Shown: piece by piece, positions 9,365 through 17,254 of the stretch
How the letters are laid out: each line of letters begins with the position of its first letter
Position numbering within the stretch: the first letter of the stretch is position 1
Virus record (IMG/VR): IMGVR_UViG_3300020477_000048
Coordinates: 1 to 46,639 of that record
From: a virus
Strand: one strand, 5' to 3'
DNA: 46,639 nucleotides
Translations under genes and position numbers: made by a program
Notes under the pieces: generated by a model
Databases searched by the model: none
The model's input: the letters and a program-made list of their open reading frames with translations, nothing else
What the model was told of the DNA's origin: nothing

Positions 9365-11533
9365 ATGGCTGACAATACACTTGGGAGTATGACCTTTAAT
9401 TATACTCCTACCGTACCGCCGGATGATTCATCGGCAACTGTAGCGTTAACGGAAACAATAAATAATGTACTGGGAACGGCTACTGATCTTGCTAGAGAAG
9501 ACAAAGTAGAAAAGTTTGGAGAGCTAATTGATAATACTATTGATGCTGAACTAGAAGCTTCTGCCCAACCAATAAGTATAGAGACTCCAGTATTTCCTGA
9601 TGAGCAATCACAAAATTATTATAATGAATATAAAAGATATGCTAGTGCAGCAACGGCTGGTATGGCAAACAAAGCCCAGCTTGCTAACTTAAAAATTGCA
9701 GGGCAACGAGCTTTAGCAAACGCTATCAGGGGAACCTCTGATCCTAAGACTAGACAAATGTTGTCACAAGAATATAATGCTACCTTCTCTACTAATCCTG
9801 CTGTAGTCCAACTGTCAGCAGAAGTTAACAGGCAGCAAGGATCGGCTCAAGCTCAAGAAGCAACTCTATTTTTTGAGGATGTCAAAGAAAGAACAACAAT
9901 AGATTTAAGAGTAGAGTCAGACCCTGAAATAATAACTGAAGCACTACGAGCTTATCATAACAGGAAAGAGATTGACTTGCGTAAGACAGAGAACGAAACC
10001 GCTCAATTCATTAGAGAGATGGAAGGAAAAAGGGATGCTAGGCAGGATGCAATATCTAACAAAACAGCAATAGATTTGATTAAAATGGGTCTGGCACAAA
10101 ATGAAGAGTTGTATTTTGCAAAAGCAGATCAATTCAGGCAGTATATAGAAAGCTTTAATGATACAGGTGATCCACGGTTTTTGCAAGCTAGCCGAAACTT
10201 TGATGTGCATAAAGCTAAAAGACTCAGAGAAATAGACCGAGCAGTAGTTGAAATTATACAGCAAAAAGCACTGCTGGAAGACAGTGGCTACAGCACTCCA
10301 GAACTACAAGGGGCTATATCATATGCTACAACAAGTATTGAAGCATTACGGCAAGAGAAAACAGCTATCGCTAATGATAACTTTGATCTGCAAAAAGAAA
10401 TAAAAAGTGCTAACGAACTTTCTGCTTTTACATACGCTTTTGGAATGGGGCCAGAGTATAGAAAAAACGCGTGGCTTATGGAGGAGATTGCGAATTGGCC
10501 TGAAACTGCACAACGAAATTATGGTGACACAACATTATCAACTCTTGGACAGGCGCAAGGTTCAATAATAAATCATAGTTTGGCACTGAATGCTTTATTT
10601 ATTCAAGGACTTCCCGTTAATCCTAATCCATATGCTATTGAATACTATGATATAATGAATGTAAATCCAGAATTATATAATATATTACATGCAAGAAAAG
10701 CCATAAATCAGACACCACCTAATAAATGGTTAGCTCTAGGGGGAGCTGGTACTGATCCTGTACAGCAAGCAAAAGGTGCTATGAATCACTTACCAAAGCA
10801 ATTAGAATTTTTAGACCACCTGCTAGCACGAAGAGAGACTGCATATTTACATGCTAATGTTGGAGCTGTGTCATTACATTTATTACATCTAGAACGTCTG
10901 GGTAAATTTGAAGGAGTTACTGATGATTCAAATGTATTATTACGACAACTAGGTAGTGAACGATTAATGGCTTTTGCACAAGAGTTATCTAACCATCCTA
11001 CTAACCCTAAGTATGCTGAAGAGCAAACAAAATCTATACAATTGCTTGGTGATGTGATGAATGAGGCATCTCAAGCACAACAAATGGATTTCCAAAAACG
11101 TCGAGCTACTATAGCAGGAACATTAAATGCGTTTCATAACTGGGGTGGTCATCAAAATAAAATAGATGACACAATAACATTGGCAGACATCATATCAATA
11201 GTACCAGATTTTGAAACTGGTGCTGTTAATTTTACTATTAATGAGAATGTTGTTAACGATATGTATCTTTCCGATAAGACAATAACACTCGGTGTAAGAA
11301 CTGCTGCAAAAAATCGCACAAGAGGTTATGCACAGCCTGTCGAGAACGAGATAAAACGTATTAGAAAGATTGCTGAATCATATGCTAATGCATTAACGTA
11401 CATGACACGCTATGATGCAATCGCACAAGCCTTTTTATCTGGGGGACGCTACGCACCAGACCTCCGTGAAGCATGGGGAATGAGCACTGCCAATAGAAGT
11501 ATCTATCCAGTTGAACCAATAGGTAGTAACTGA
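9365..11533 (+). CDS. Internal virion protein (T7 gp15-like position)
   Basis: A 722-residue protein, close in length to T7 gp15 (747 aa). It is rich in Ala, Gln, Glu and Asn, with long predicted helices and coiled-coil-like stretches (residues about 100-350) and no membrane segment or enzyme motif that I can recognise. It starts two bases after the stop of the 1651-aa protein and shares the A of its TGATG with the lysozyme-like gene downstream. Probably part of the ejected periplasmic tunnel or inner core; assignment rests on position and composition. The order (large then medium) is reversed relative to T7 gp15-gp16. Confidence 0.58.
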   Translation: MADNTLGSMTFNYTPTVPPDDSSATVALTETINNVLGTATDLAREDKVEKFGELIDNTIDAELEASAQPISIETPVFPDEQSQNYYNEYKRYASAATAGMANKAQLANLKIAGQRALANAIRGTSDPKTRQMLSQEYNATFSTNPAVVQLSAEVNRQQGSAQAQEATLFFEDVKERTTIDLRVESDPEIITEALRAYHNRKEIDLRKTENETAQFIREMEGKRDARQDAISNKTAIDLIKMGLAQNEELYFAKADQFRQYIESFNDTGDPRFLQASRNFDVHKAKRLREIDRAVVEIIQQKALLEDSGYSTPELQGAISYATTSIEALRQEKTAIANDNFDLQKEIKSANELSAFTYAFGMGPEYRKNAWLMEEIANWPETAQRNYGDTTLSTLGQAQGSIINHSLALNALFIQGLPVNPNPYAIEYYDIMNVNPELYNILHARKAINQTPPNKWLALGGAGTDPVQQAKGAMNHLPKQLEFLDHLLARRETAYLHANVGAVSLHLLHLERLGKFEGVTDDSNVLLRQLGSERLMAFAQELSNHPTNPKYAEEQTKSIQLLGDVMNEASQAQQMDFQKRRATIAGTLNAFHNWGGHQNKIDDTITLADIISIVPDFETGAVNFTINENVVNDMYLSDKTITLGVRTAAKNRTRGYAQPVENEIKRIRKIAESYANALTYMTRYDAIAQAFLSGGRYAPDLREAWGMSTANRSIYPVEPIGSN

Positions 11534-12276
11534 TGGCATTACGTAAGATCATATATGGTGATAAGGGGGGAACACTTAATCCGAATGAGCTTGGTGGTAC
11601 AATTTTTCCTATAACAAGAAAGAAAAAAGCAGCTCCTCCTGTAAGACCAGTTATCTCTATGTATCGTAAATATATGCCTAGACTTGAGGGAATGCATCAT
11701 CATATAGATATAGCAGGAAATGATACAGCACCTTGGGGAGTTAATAAACAGTGGTATAAAAAAGAAATACAAGAGCTTGTACGGCTACGAGAATACTCGT
11801 CTGATGAAGAACTAACGATTGACGATTGGGGAATCATCGGAGAGAACGCATGGAAGAATAGGATAGACGATCTAGATAAGAATGTTCCAGAGTTTAGTAC
11901 TTTATCTGATGAGCACCAGTTTATAATAGCAGATGCATACTACAATACAAATAATCGGTACAAAGGTTTGGCTACTGCATTAGCAGCTTACGAGGCAGAT
12001 GACTCACATGAAAACTGGATAGCAGCTCTTAATCAAGCAAGGCGTATATCTGGAGGTAAAGCAGTAAAAGGTTTAGATAATCGTGTTATTCGTGTATTAG
12101 GACTAGCTGACTTCTTTCATACTGATCGCTCAGATCATGTAACAGAAGTACAAAGAAAGTACAGGAGTTTGCAATCAACACTAGTTTTTAATGATCTTGA
12201 AATATGGAGAAAAGAAGATATAAAAAACGAAGCTAGAGATAACTGGCATCCCCCATTAGTACATCCTGATGGCTAG
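11533..12276 (+). CDS. Lysozyme-like muramidase (GH24-type fold), likely virion-associated
   Basis: A 247-residue protein. Residues 51-70 (RLEGMHHHIDIAGNDTAPWG) resemble the GH24 phage-lysozyme start, with Glu52 as candidate acid, Asp59 and Thr65. T4 lysozyme uses Glu11, Asp20 and Thr26, so the Glu-Asp spacing is two residues shorter here. A second block at about 128-195 (ADAYYNTNNRYKGL ... KAVKGLDNRVIRVLGLADFF) fits the C-terminal GH24 pattern ending in a GLxNR motif. A basic N-terminal extension of about 45 residues precedes the domain. It sits between ejection-protein and M15 peptidase genes, overlapping the latter by 8 bases, so it may be a virion peptidoglycan hydrolase or part of lysis. 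Activity is inferred; the changed spacing leaves doubt. Confidence 0.6.
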   Translation: MALRKIIYGDKGGTLNPNELGGTIFPITRKKKAAPPVRPVISMYRKYMPRLEGMHHHIDIAGNDTAPWGVNKQWYKKEIQELVRLREYSSDEELTIDDWGIIGENAWKNRIDDLDKNVPEFSTLSDEHQFIIADAYYNTNNRYKGLATALAAYEADDSHENWIAALNQARRISGGKAVKGLDNRVIRVLGLADFFHTDRSDHVTEVQRKYRSLQSTLVFNDLEIWRKEDIKNEARDNWHPPLVHPDG

Positions 12277-12640
12277 CTTCGGAAGCAATAGCCTTAAGCA
12301 CAGGAATACTTGTCACTCTGATCTACAAGCTATATTAGATAGAGCCATTAAGAAGTATGACTTCTCAGTTATATGGGGACACCGTAACAAACAACAACAG
12401 AATCAGGCTTGCGCTGACGGATACAGCGAATTAGAGTGGCCTCGTTCTAAGCACAATAAATATCCATCTATGGCATTTGATGTAATACCCTACCCAAATG
12501 GGTTTAGAAGTTCAGATGCAGAGTTTTATAAGATGGCAACCTACATACTAGCAGCGGCTAGTGATCTTCAGATACCATTACGATGGGGAGGACATTGGGA
12601 ATCAATTAAGGATATGGCTCACTTTGAGCTAAGGAGCTAA
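12269..12640 (+). CDS. Endolysin, M15-family peptidase (VanY / L-Ala-D-Glu type)
   Basis: A compact 123-residue single-domain enzyme with the M15 zinc-peptidase signature: SKHNKYPSMAFDVIPYPNG supplies the first His and Asp ligands and the C-terminal HFELRS supplies the His and catalytic Glu region, preceded by the typical WGGHW. Such proteins cut peptide stems of peptidoglycan, as in the phage T5 endolysin. There is no signal peptide, so it would rely on the holins encoded just downstream. The start overlaps the lysozyme-like gene by 8 bases, and the stop is followed after two bases by the next gene. Confidence 0.85.
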   Translation: MASFGSNSLKHRNTCHSDLQAILDRAIKKYDFSVIWGHRNKQQQNQACADGYSELEWPRSKHNKYPSMAFDVIPYPNGFRSSDAEFYKMATYILAAASDLQIPLRWGGHWESIKDMAHFELRS

Positions 12641-12642
12641 GG

Positions 12643-12903
12643 ATGCATTGGGATAAACATATACTACAGATTGCTGCTATTATCTTCCTAGCTGGCGGGG
12701 GATGGATGACCCTATCTCAAGTGCAAGCAGTGGCAGAGGAGAACAAAGCAAAAATAGAATTAGAGAACGCACGATCTCAAGAGATTGAAAAGAAATTAGT
12801 TAGGATAGAAACGAAACAAGAATTAATTGCAGAAGATGTAGATGATGTCCAAGAGAAATTGGACACTATTTTAGAAGCGATAAGAGAGAGACACGGAGAA
12901 TAA
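12643..12903 (+). CDS. Small membrane-anchored coiled-coil protein (spanin- or holin-like)
   Basis: 86 residues: a short N-terminus, one transmembrane segment (residues about 7-27, ILQIAAIIFLAGGGWMTLSQ), then a charged helix with heptad character up to the C-terminus. That topology is that of an inner-membrane spanin subunit (Rz-like). It is also seen in some small lysis regulators. It lies between the endolysin gene and two further membrane protein genes, preceded by a good AAGGA-type ribosome site. No Rz1-like lipoprotein is nested in it. Lysis role from context; subtype unsure. Confidence 0.6.
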   Translation: MHWDKHILQIAAIIFLAGGGWMTLSQVQAVAEENKAKIELENARSQEIEKKLVRIETKQELIAEDVDDVQEKLDTILEAIRERHGE

Positions 12904-12904
12904 C

Positions 12905-13012
12905 ATGACAGGATTTTTAGGTTTTGTAGCTTTCGTAGGTTTTGTAGCTTGCGTTATATATTTTTATAATCGAAGCAGAAAGAAAAAGAAAGGCGAGAGA
13001 TTTATTCTCTGA
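12905..13012 (+). CDS. 35-aa single-span membrane peptide in the lysis cassette
   Basis: ATG at 12905 shares sequence with the upstream TAA region and reads 35 codons. A hydrophobic segment with a repeated GFVAF/VGFVA pattern (residues 3-20) is followed by a strongly basic tail (NRSRKKKKGER). Size, single span and place between the spanin-like and holin genes fit a small holin, antiholin or pinholin-like peptide. It ends five bases before the next start. The frame is short, but composition and spacing support it. Confidence 0.62.
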   Translation: MTGFLGFVAFVGFVACVIYFYNRSRKKKKGERFIL

Positions 13013-13017
13013 TCTAA

Positions 13018-13413
13018 ATGTTTTCTTCAATACTGACCGCCCTTCTTTCTAAGGCGTTACCTGCTGCTGCTGATTTCTTTATGGCTAAAGAACAGTTGAA
13101 GCAAGAGGTAAAGCTGGAAGAACTCAGGGGTAAGAGAGCGTGGGAACGGGCGATGACCCAGAGAGCAGAGGCCAGTGAAGGACGCGACCACGAGTGGGAG
13201 TTGGCTAGGCTAGCCGATTCGCGTAATAGCTGGAAGGATGAATGGGTACTGATCCTATTATCAATACCCCTTATACTTGTCTTCATCCCAAGCGCACAAG
13301 AATATGTGCTTAATGGATTTGGTGTGTTAGCGCAGACTCCTGAGTGGTATCAGTGGATGATCGGTGTCATCTTTACTGCTATCTATGGAGTGCGCATATG
13401 GAGGCGTAAGTAG
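13018..13413 (+). CDS. Holin of the 3-TM / GTA type
   Basis: 131 residues. The first 20 residues are weakly hydrophobic and are followed by a charged helical segment rich in Glu, Arg and Lys (residues 23-72). Two clear transmembrane helices come next, at about 76-91 (WVLILLSIPLILVFIP) and 112-127 (WYQWMIGVIFTAIYGV), with a basic end (RIWRRK). The layout, with an SIPLI...IP turn and a PEWYQWMIG segment before the last helix, matches the holin family first named from gene transfer agents (GTA_holin_3TM) as I know it. It is the last plus-strand late gene; its end meets a convergent gene four bases away. Confidence 0.75.
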   Translation: MFSSILTALLSKALPAAADFFMAKEQLKQEVKLEELRGKRAWERAMTQRAEASEGRDHEWELARLADSRNSWKDEWVLILLSIPLILVFIPSAQEYVLNGFGVLAQTPEWYQWMIGVIFTAIYGVRIWRRK

Positions 13414-13438
13414 AAACCTATGTACTATCCTTACCTCC
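13401..13438. terminator. Imperfect inverted repeat at the convergent junction
   Basis: GAGG-C-GTAAG (13401-13410) pairs with CTTAC-CTCC (13430-13438), giving nine pairs with one bulge and a 19-nt loop. It lies exactly where the rightward late operon and the leftward operon meet and overlaps both coding ends. There is no clear U-tract, so it would be a weak or bidirectional transcription stop. Assignment rests mainly on location. Confidence 0.35.
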
Positions 13439-13669
13439 CTTCCGTTTGTCCTTAGCAAAGCTTTTAATAGGCTTTGTACTGTAGTCCCTAAAGGTATCTA
13501 AATAATCATACGGGTCTTTAGCTAGACCAGACCTAAACGTAGAGGGTATCCTCTTAGTAAAGCCAGAGCCACAACAAGGACAGGTAGCCACAGGCACACC
13601 TACTTGTGGTATTGTATCCTCGAATACATGTAAGCACTCGTTACATTTAACATCAATAACAATTCCCAT
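13418..13669 (-). CDS. Small zinc-ribbon protein (FmdB-like)
   Basis: 83 residues with two Cys pairs, Cys9-x2-Cys12 and Cys30-Pro-Cys-Cys33, spaced as in FmdB-family zinc ribbons, then a polar basic tail ending in a Lys-rich stretch. It is the last gene of the leftward operon, eight bases after the ribonucleotide reductase gene. Function is unknown; a small nucleic-acid or protein adaptor is possible. Confidence 0.65.
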   Translation of the reverse strand: MGIVIDVKCNECLHVFEDTIPQVGVPVATCPCCGSGFTKRIPSTFRSGLAKDPYDYLDTFRDYSTKPIKSFAKDKRKGGKDST

Positions 13670-13677
13670 TATACCCC

Positions 13678-15579
13678 CTATAATTCACATGCACCACCAG
13701 CACAAGCCAACTCTTGGCTACTGGTAGTTTCGTCGTGTTCTTCTTTAATGTCCCAATCTATTTCAGATGGGAACTTCTTCATTAGTTTATTGTACTCCTT
13801 CTTAGTTATCTTCTCATAAGGAGCCTGTCTGTATGTGTGGTCATCGACAGGAAAGAAACTTATACCACTAATGTGGTCAAAGTTCTTATACACCCACGCC
13901 CCTACCAACAACCACTCATCCTCTTTCACATAAATAGAAACACTGGGCTTGTGTTCACAGTAGTACTTGTTGAATAACTTCCAGTGTTCTAGTTGTGTCA
14001 GTGCGTTAAGGTCACTGATACACACTGCTAATTCTGGTGAGGCAATAGGGAAATCAAATACCCATTGTAACTCATTAGTTACGTCTGTTTCATAGGGGAT
14101 ACCTGCTTTGATAAGAGCCTCACTGATAGGGTCGGCTTTGGACTGTCTAACTCTCCGAATATAATATGGTGCATATCTAGGATGTATCCCACTGGCTGAT
14201 CCCGTAAGTTGGCTAACTGTTCCAGATGGCTTAACACAAGTAATTGCAGCCGAAGGTTGTACTCTAAGGTTTTTAGCCCATATTTTATTGGCATGTATAG
14301 CTTCATTGCGTAGCTCCTTAAGTTTATTTGCTAATAAATCAGGAGCCTTACAGCCTTCCCATCTATGAGCAGATAATAAATAGTTATCCATGATACCAGT
14401 TAAGGATACGCCAAGTAATCTTTCCTCCTCGCAATTGCTTTTCCATTTAGCAGATAGATATCTAAAGTTAGTTAATGTAGATTGGAACGTACCAAGGATA
14501 GTAGCTAGCTTTATCTTATTCTTAAGATCAGCCATACTATCATCAGCACGAGCTACTACTTCTGTGAGATTACAGAACTGTCTAGGTCGGAGGATGATTT
14601 CGGAACACGGGTTCGTTCCCCATCCGTGATCGCTCTCTCTACGTTCCGGCAATTCCCTGTTACATGCAGCTCTCGAAAAGATTCCCCGTTCTCCTGATTT
14701 ACTCTCATAAAGGGCTGACCACTCTTTAAGGAACACTCCAGTATCAGGCTGCTCCGTGTAACAGACCGAGTTATTAGATAATGCACGTTGCGGGTCAGCG
14801 TAATACCAAGTTCCTGACTTCGCTGTTCTAAGGCGTTCACTTTGAAGATTAGATAAACTAAGCAAAGCAGAACGACGAACACCGCCACAGACAACACTTT
14901 CTGCAATTTTACAAACGACATCATGGCATTCGATATCATGAAGTTTTCTCCCTTTAGCACCCTTAAACACATTAATAATAAAAGTAAACAGTTCTTCCAA
15001 TGGCTCTGGGCCACTAGCTCTACCACCAAATGTTTTCAGGGGTGCTCCTGCTGGTCGTATTCGTGAATAGTCTATGTCTGGTACTTGTCCATCATATAGT
15101 AAAGAGATGAGCTTACGTAAGGCAGAAGCCCAACCAATCTTGGAATCTGCTACATGTATAGTAGCATCAGCATCGTGGAACTTATCAGGTATATCAGGTA
15201 AACTGGAAACGTATTCACGTTCAACACTAAACCCTACACCTGTACCACACAACAAGATGTACATAATCTCATCAAAGACTTTACGGTTATCTATCGGTAC
15301 ATAAGCACAGTTATATCCAGCTACGTGATCTCTTTCTAATGCTGGCCCTGCCGTCATCAATGCTCTCATGCTTGGCATGATCTCATGATTTAGTATTGCA
15401 TTGCGTAATTCATTATATAACCTAGTACTTAATTCGTAGTCATTATTTTCTTTCAAGTGTTCTCGCATAAAATTCATATAGCGATTCACTGTTTCTTCCC
15501 ATGTCTCCCGCCTTTGCTTGTCAGGCAGGTATCTAGCATAGCGTGACTTGTGTATAAATTGTTCGTATATGTCACTCAC
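13678..15579 (-). CDS. nrdJ: Class II (adenosylcobalamin-dependent) ribonucleotide reductase, monomeric type
   Basis: Reduces ribonucleotides to deoxyribonucleotides using coenzyme B12, feeding phage DNA synthesis. Hallmarks match the Lactobacillus leichmannii enzyme: GYNCAYVP carries the first active-site Cys, NPCSEIILRPRQFCNL carries the Cys-x-Glu plus the second Cys 11 residues on, and the C-terminus CAGGACEL carries the redox pair five residues apart. I chose the GTG at 15579 because AGGAG lies seven bases upstream of it; an ATG at 15594 in frame would add five residues. The chosen start overlaps the upstream gene by 8 bases. Being B12-dependent, the enzyme needs host or environmental cobalamin, which may relate to the CobS/CobT-like pair upstream. 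Confidence 0.93.
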   Translation of the reverse strand: MSDIYEQFIHKSRYARYLPDKQRRETWEETVNRYMNFMREHLKENNDYELSTRLYNELRNAILNHEIMPSMRALMTAGPALERDHVAGYNCAYVPIDNRKVFDEIMYILLCGTGVGFSVEREYVSSLPDIPDKFHDADATIHVADSKIGWASALRKLISLLYDGQVPDIDYSRIRPAGAPLKTFGGRASGPEPLEELFTFIINVFKGAKGRKLHDIECHDVVCKIAESVVCGGVRRSALLSLSNLQSERLRTAKSGTWYYADPQRALSNNSVCYTEQPDTGVFLKEWSALYESKSGERGIFSRAACNRELPERRESDHGWGTNPCSEIILRPRQFCNLTEVVARADDSMADLKNKIKLATILGTFQSTLTNFRYLSAKWKSNCEEERLLGVSLTGIMDNYLLSAHRWEGCKAPDLLANKLKELRNEAIHANKIWAKNLRVQPSAAITCVKPSGTVSQLTGSASGIHPRYAPYYIRRVRQSKADPISEALIKAGIPYETDVTNELQWVFDFPIASPELAVCISDLNALTQLEHWKLFNKYYCEHKPSVSIYVKEDEWLLVGAWVYKNFDHISGISFFPVDDHTYRQAPYEKITKKEYNKLMKKFPSEIDWDIKEEHDETTSSQELACAGGACEL

Positions 15580-15727
15580 TATCAAACTCCTCATGTAAAT
15601 GTTGTCTTACCTTCTCAGGGAAGGCTTGTATTAATTCCTCGGTAGTTACTTGTAACACATCTACCACATAATCTGGATCAGATTCTATTAAAGTACCTAG
15701 TCGGTATTCCCATTCTTCCGGTGACAC
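15572..15727 (-). CDS. Small acidic protein of unknown function
   Basis: About 51 residues, acidic and probably helical, starting MSPEEWEYRLG if the GTG at 15727 is used. That GTG shares one base with the stop of the upstream exonuclease gene (TAGTG), the coupling style used throughout this operon. An in-frame ATG at 15802 would give 76 residues but would overlap the exonuclease by 76 bases, so I prefer the shorter form. The end overlaps the reductase start. No motif is recognised. Confidence 0.6.
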   Translation of the reverse strand: MSPEEWEYRLGTLIESDPDYVVDVLQVTTEELIQAFPEKVRQHLHEEFDSE

Positions 15728-16482
15728 TATCTTGGTATCCTCTGTGTAAGGTTCCGACTTGCTGCATTTAATGATTCTCCTGCTCGTAATGGTGTGCTGC
15801 ATCCTTCACATAAGTAGGCTTCGTATTCTAATGCCTTGCTCTTGAATGTAGTAGATAACCGTTGCAGCTTAGTACTTCCACATTGAGCACATGTCCTACG
15901 TGTACGATTTTTCCATAAACCTACATTGGGATGATCTGTTATCCAAGGTAGGAGTGTATGATATAACTTAGGTAATAATCTGACATCTTGTTTATTATAC
16001 TTTTCCATTTGCTTCCATGCTGTAGGATTGTCAGCCATACAGTCATACCATAACTGAATACCCTTGTGCTGTACCTTAGCACCAAGCCCAAGCAATTGAC
16101 ATACGTAGTCCAGCTTGTTAGATTCAAATCTAAACTGTGCTCGCACAGTCTTAAGTAAATCTATCTGGTGATAATGGGTAACGGGTGGTAAGCCCATCTT
16201 TATAAACTCCCTGTTCAATGTCGGCATATCAAACTTACGTCCATTGTAATGTACGACTGCATCTGCTTCTGTTAGAAGCTCGTGCATTTGTTGTAGCATA
16301 TTCTCTACTGTATTATCATGCAATCCAGAATATATAACTTCTCTTTGTCCTTCCCACTTAGCTGCCCAGCACAATGTATAACCTGCACTAGTTATGTACT
16401 TGGGATTAATATATCTTTGACGTAGAGAAAATATCTTAGCATCAGCAGGTGCTGTCTCTATATCTAGATACAGTATCTTCAT
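15727..16482 (-). CDS. DnaQ/RNase H-like 3'-5' exonuclease with C-terminal zinc ribbon
   Basis: 251 residues from ATG 16482. The DEDD exonuclease motifs are visible: LYLDIETAP (Asp-x-Glu) near the N-terminus, NGRKFDMP in the middle, and YNKQDVRLL as motif III. The C-terminal 60 residues add two Cys pairs (CAQC and CEGC), a zinc ribbon. I chose MKILYLD over an ATG seven codons upstream because GGAG precedes it by about ten bases and the exonuclease core begins there. Likely a stand-alone DNA exonuclease for repair, or for host DNA turnover alongside the polymerase's own exonuclease. Confidence 0.82.
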   Translation of the reverse strand: MKILYLDIETAPADAKIFSLRQRYINPKYITSAGYTLCWAAKWEGQREVIYSGLHDNTVENMLQQMHELLTEADAVVHYNGRKFDMPTLNREFIKMGLPPVTHYHQIDLLKTVRAQFRFESNKLDYVCQLLGLGAKVQHKGIQLWYDCMADNPTAWKQMEKYNKQDVRLLPKLYHTLLPWITDHPNVGLWKNRTRRTCAQCGSTKLQRLSTTFKSKALEYEAYLCEGCSTPLRAGESLNAASRNLTQRIPR

Positions 16483-16486
16483 TGGG

Positions 16487-16609
16487 TTACTTCTCCGTGC
16501 CATAATCCTTCTCCAGTTCTTCTATCTTCACCCCATTTTCTATCTCTACAAGTAACACCCATGTTTTAAAGTTAAGCCATTCTAAGAATTGTTTCCATAA
16601 CTTCTTCAC
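16487..16609 (-). CDS. 40-aa amphipathic peptide between two nucleases
   Basis: Starts with GTG at 16609, overlapping the endonuclease stop in a GTGA junction. An AAGGAGG ribosome site lies seven bases upstream, and the ATG two codons earlier is too close to it. The product, MKKLWKQFLEWLNFKTWVLL followed by an acidic half, is a Trp-rich amphipathic helix with a short hydrophobic stretch. Its stop is four bases before the exonuclease start. It fills an otherwise unexplained 100-base gap with operon-like spacing. Function unknown. Confidence 0.6.
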   Translation of the reverse strand: MKKLWKQFLEWLNFKTWVLLVEIENGVKIEELEKDYGTEK

Positions 16610-17043
16610 AACCATTCCTCCTTTAGTTCTGTGCCAACAGTATAGTCTATGCCATGCTTGTCACACCAATCGGTGTACTTACTGTTAGCCCTACGGTTTA
16701 GTTTATTGTTACGCATAAACATCATTACTAATTTCTCATTTAGTTCGGGGATACACTCCCTGACTGCGAGTATTTTTCTACGGTCAGCCGCAGTAAAACG
16801 TCCCTTTGCCTCAATAATGAGGTGATTTCCCACAAAGAAATCGGGCGTATACCATGCATAGCGCACAAGATTCGTAGACCCACAGTCCCCACACTTTGCC
16901 CTGTTCTTCCGCAAAGTTTCATGGTATTCAAACCTCTTAGCTTCATACTCATATTTTATTTTATTCTCCTTTAACCATTGCCCGATGTTCTCCTCATATA
17001 GTGATCTAAAAGGGTGGGTCGGGGATTTCTTCTTCCGTGCCAT
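16606..17043 (-). CDS. Endonuclease I, Holliday-junction resolvase (T7 gp3-like)
   Basis: 145 residues. The active-site layout Asp68 (YTPDFFV), Glu78 and Lys80 (IIEAKG), with an upstream Glu17/Glu18, reproduces the spacing of T7 endonuclease I (Asp55, Glu65, Lys67; Glu20). It resolves branched DNA before packaging and degrades host DNA. A CGDCG pair (Cys51, Cys54) is inserted just before the catalytic strand; it may bind metal. ATG is preceded by AAGGAG at a good distance. The start overlaps the upstream gene by 38 bases. Confidence 0.88.
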   Translation of the reverse strand: MARKKKSPTHPFRSLYEENIGQWLKENKIKYEYEAKRFEYHETLRKNRAKCGDCGSTNLVRYAWYTPDFFVGNHLIIEAKGRFTAADRRKILAVRECIPELNEKLVMMFMRNNKLNRRANSKYTDWCDKHGIDYTVGTELKEEWL

Positions 17044-17245
17044 AGCAAAACTCCTTCAGTAATTGCAGGTAGTGTATTGCTTTGTCTATATCCTGCACAC
17101 CATTCTTAATATGGTGTCTACAAATATACTTAACAGCATTACCCTCATGCCATCCTAATCCATTAGAGGCTATGAAATTTGTAGGTTGTATAGGTAGTGT
17201 CCTATAATGATCTCCACCTATTTGTGTCTTTGATGGTTGCGTCAC
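17006..17245 (-). CDS. DUF3310-family small protein
   Basis: 79 residues with the recognisable pattern QIGGDHYR ... IQPTNFIASNGLGWHEGNAVKY ... KNGVQDIDKAIHYLQLL, shared by the DUF3310 family common in phages, often called nucleotide kinase-like, although no kinase motif is visible. The family function is not established to my knowledge. It lies among recombination and nucleotide genes and extends 38 bases into the endonuclease start region. Confidence 0.82.
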   Translation of the reverse strand: MTQPSKTQIGGDHYRTLPIQPTNFIASNGLGWHEGNAVKYICRHHIKNGVQDIDKAIHYLQLLKEFCYGTEEEIPDPPF

Positions 17246-17254
17246 TCTATTCTC

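Noticed and set aside
14556-15029. A 157-aa frame overlapping the ribonucleotide reductase gene
   Set aside because: The reductase frame carries all catalytic motifs through this stretch, so this is an alternate-frame artefact.
15177-15205. Other GGAACTT elements (near 13773, 15177, 18703, 24362, 41118) as sigma-E promoters
   Set aside because: Each lies inside a gene and lacks a TCTAA/TCTGA-like -10 at 15-17 bases.
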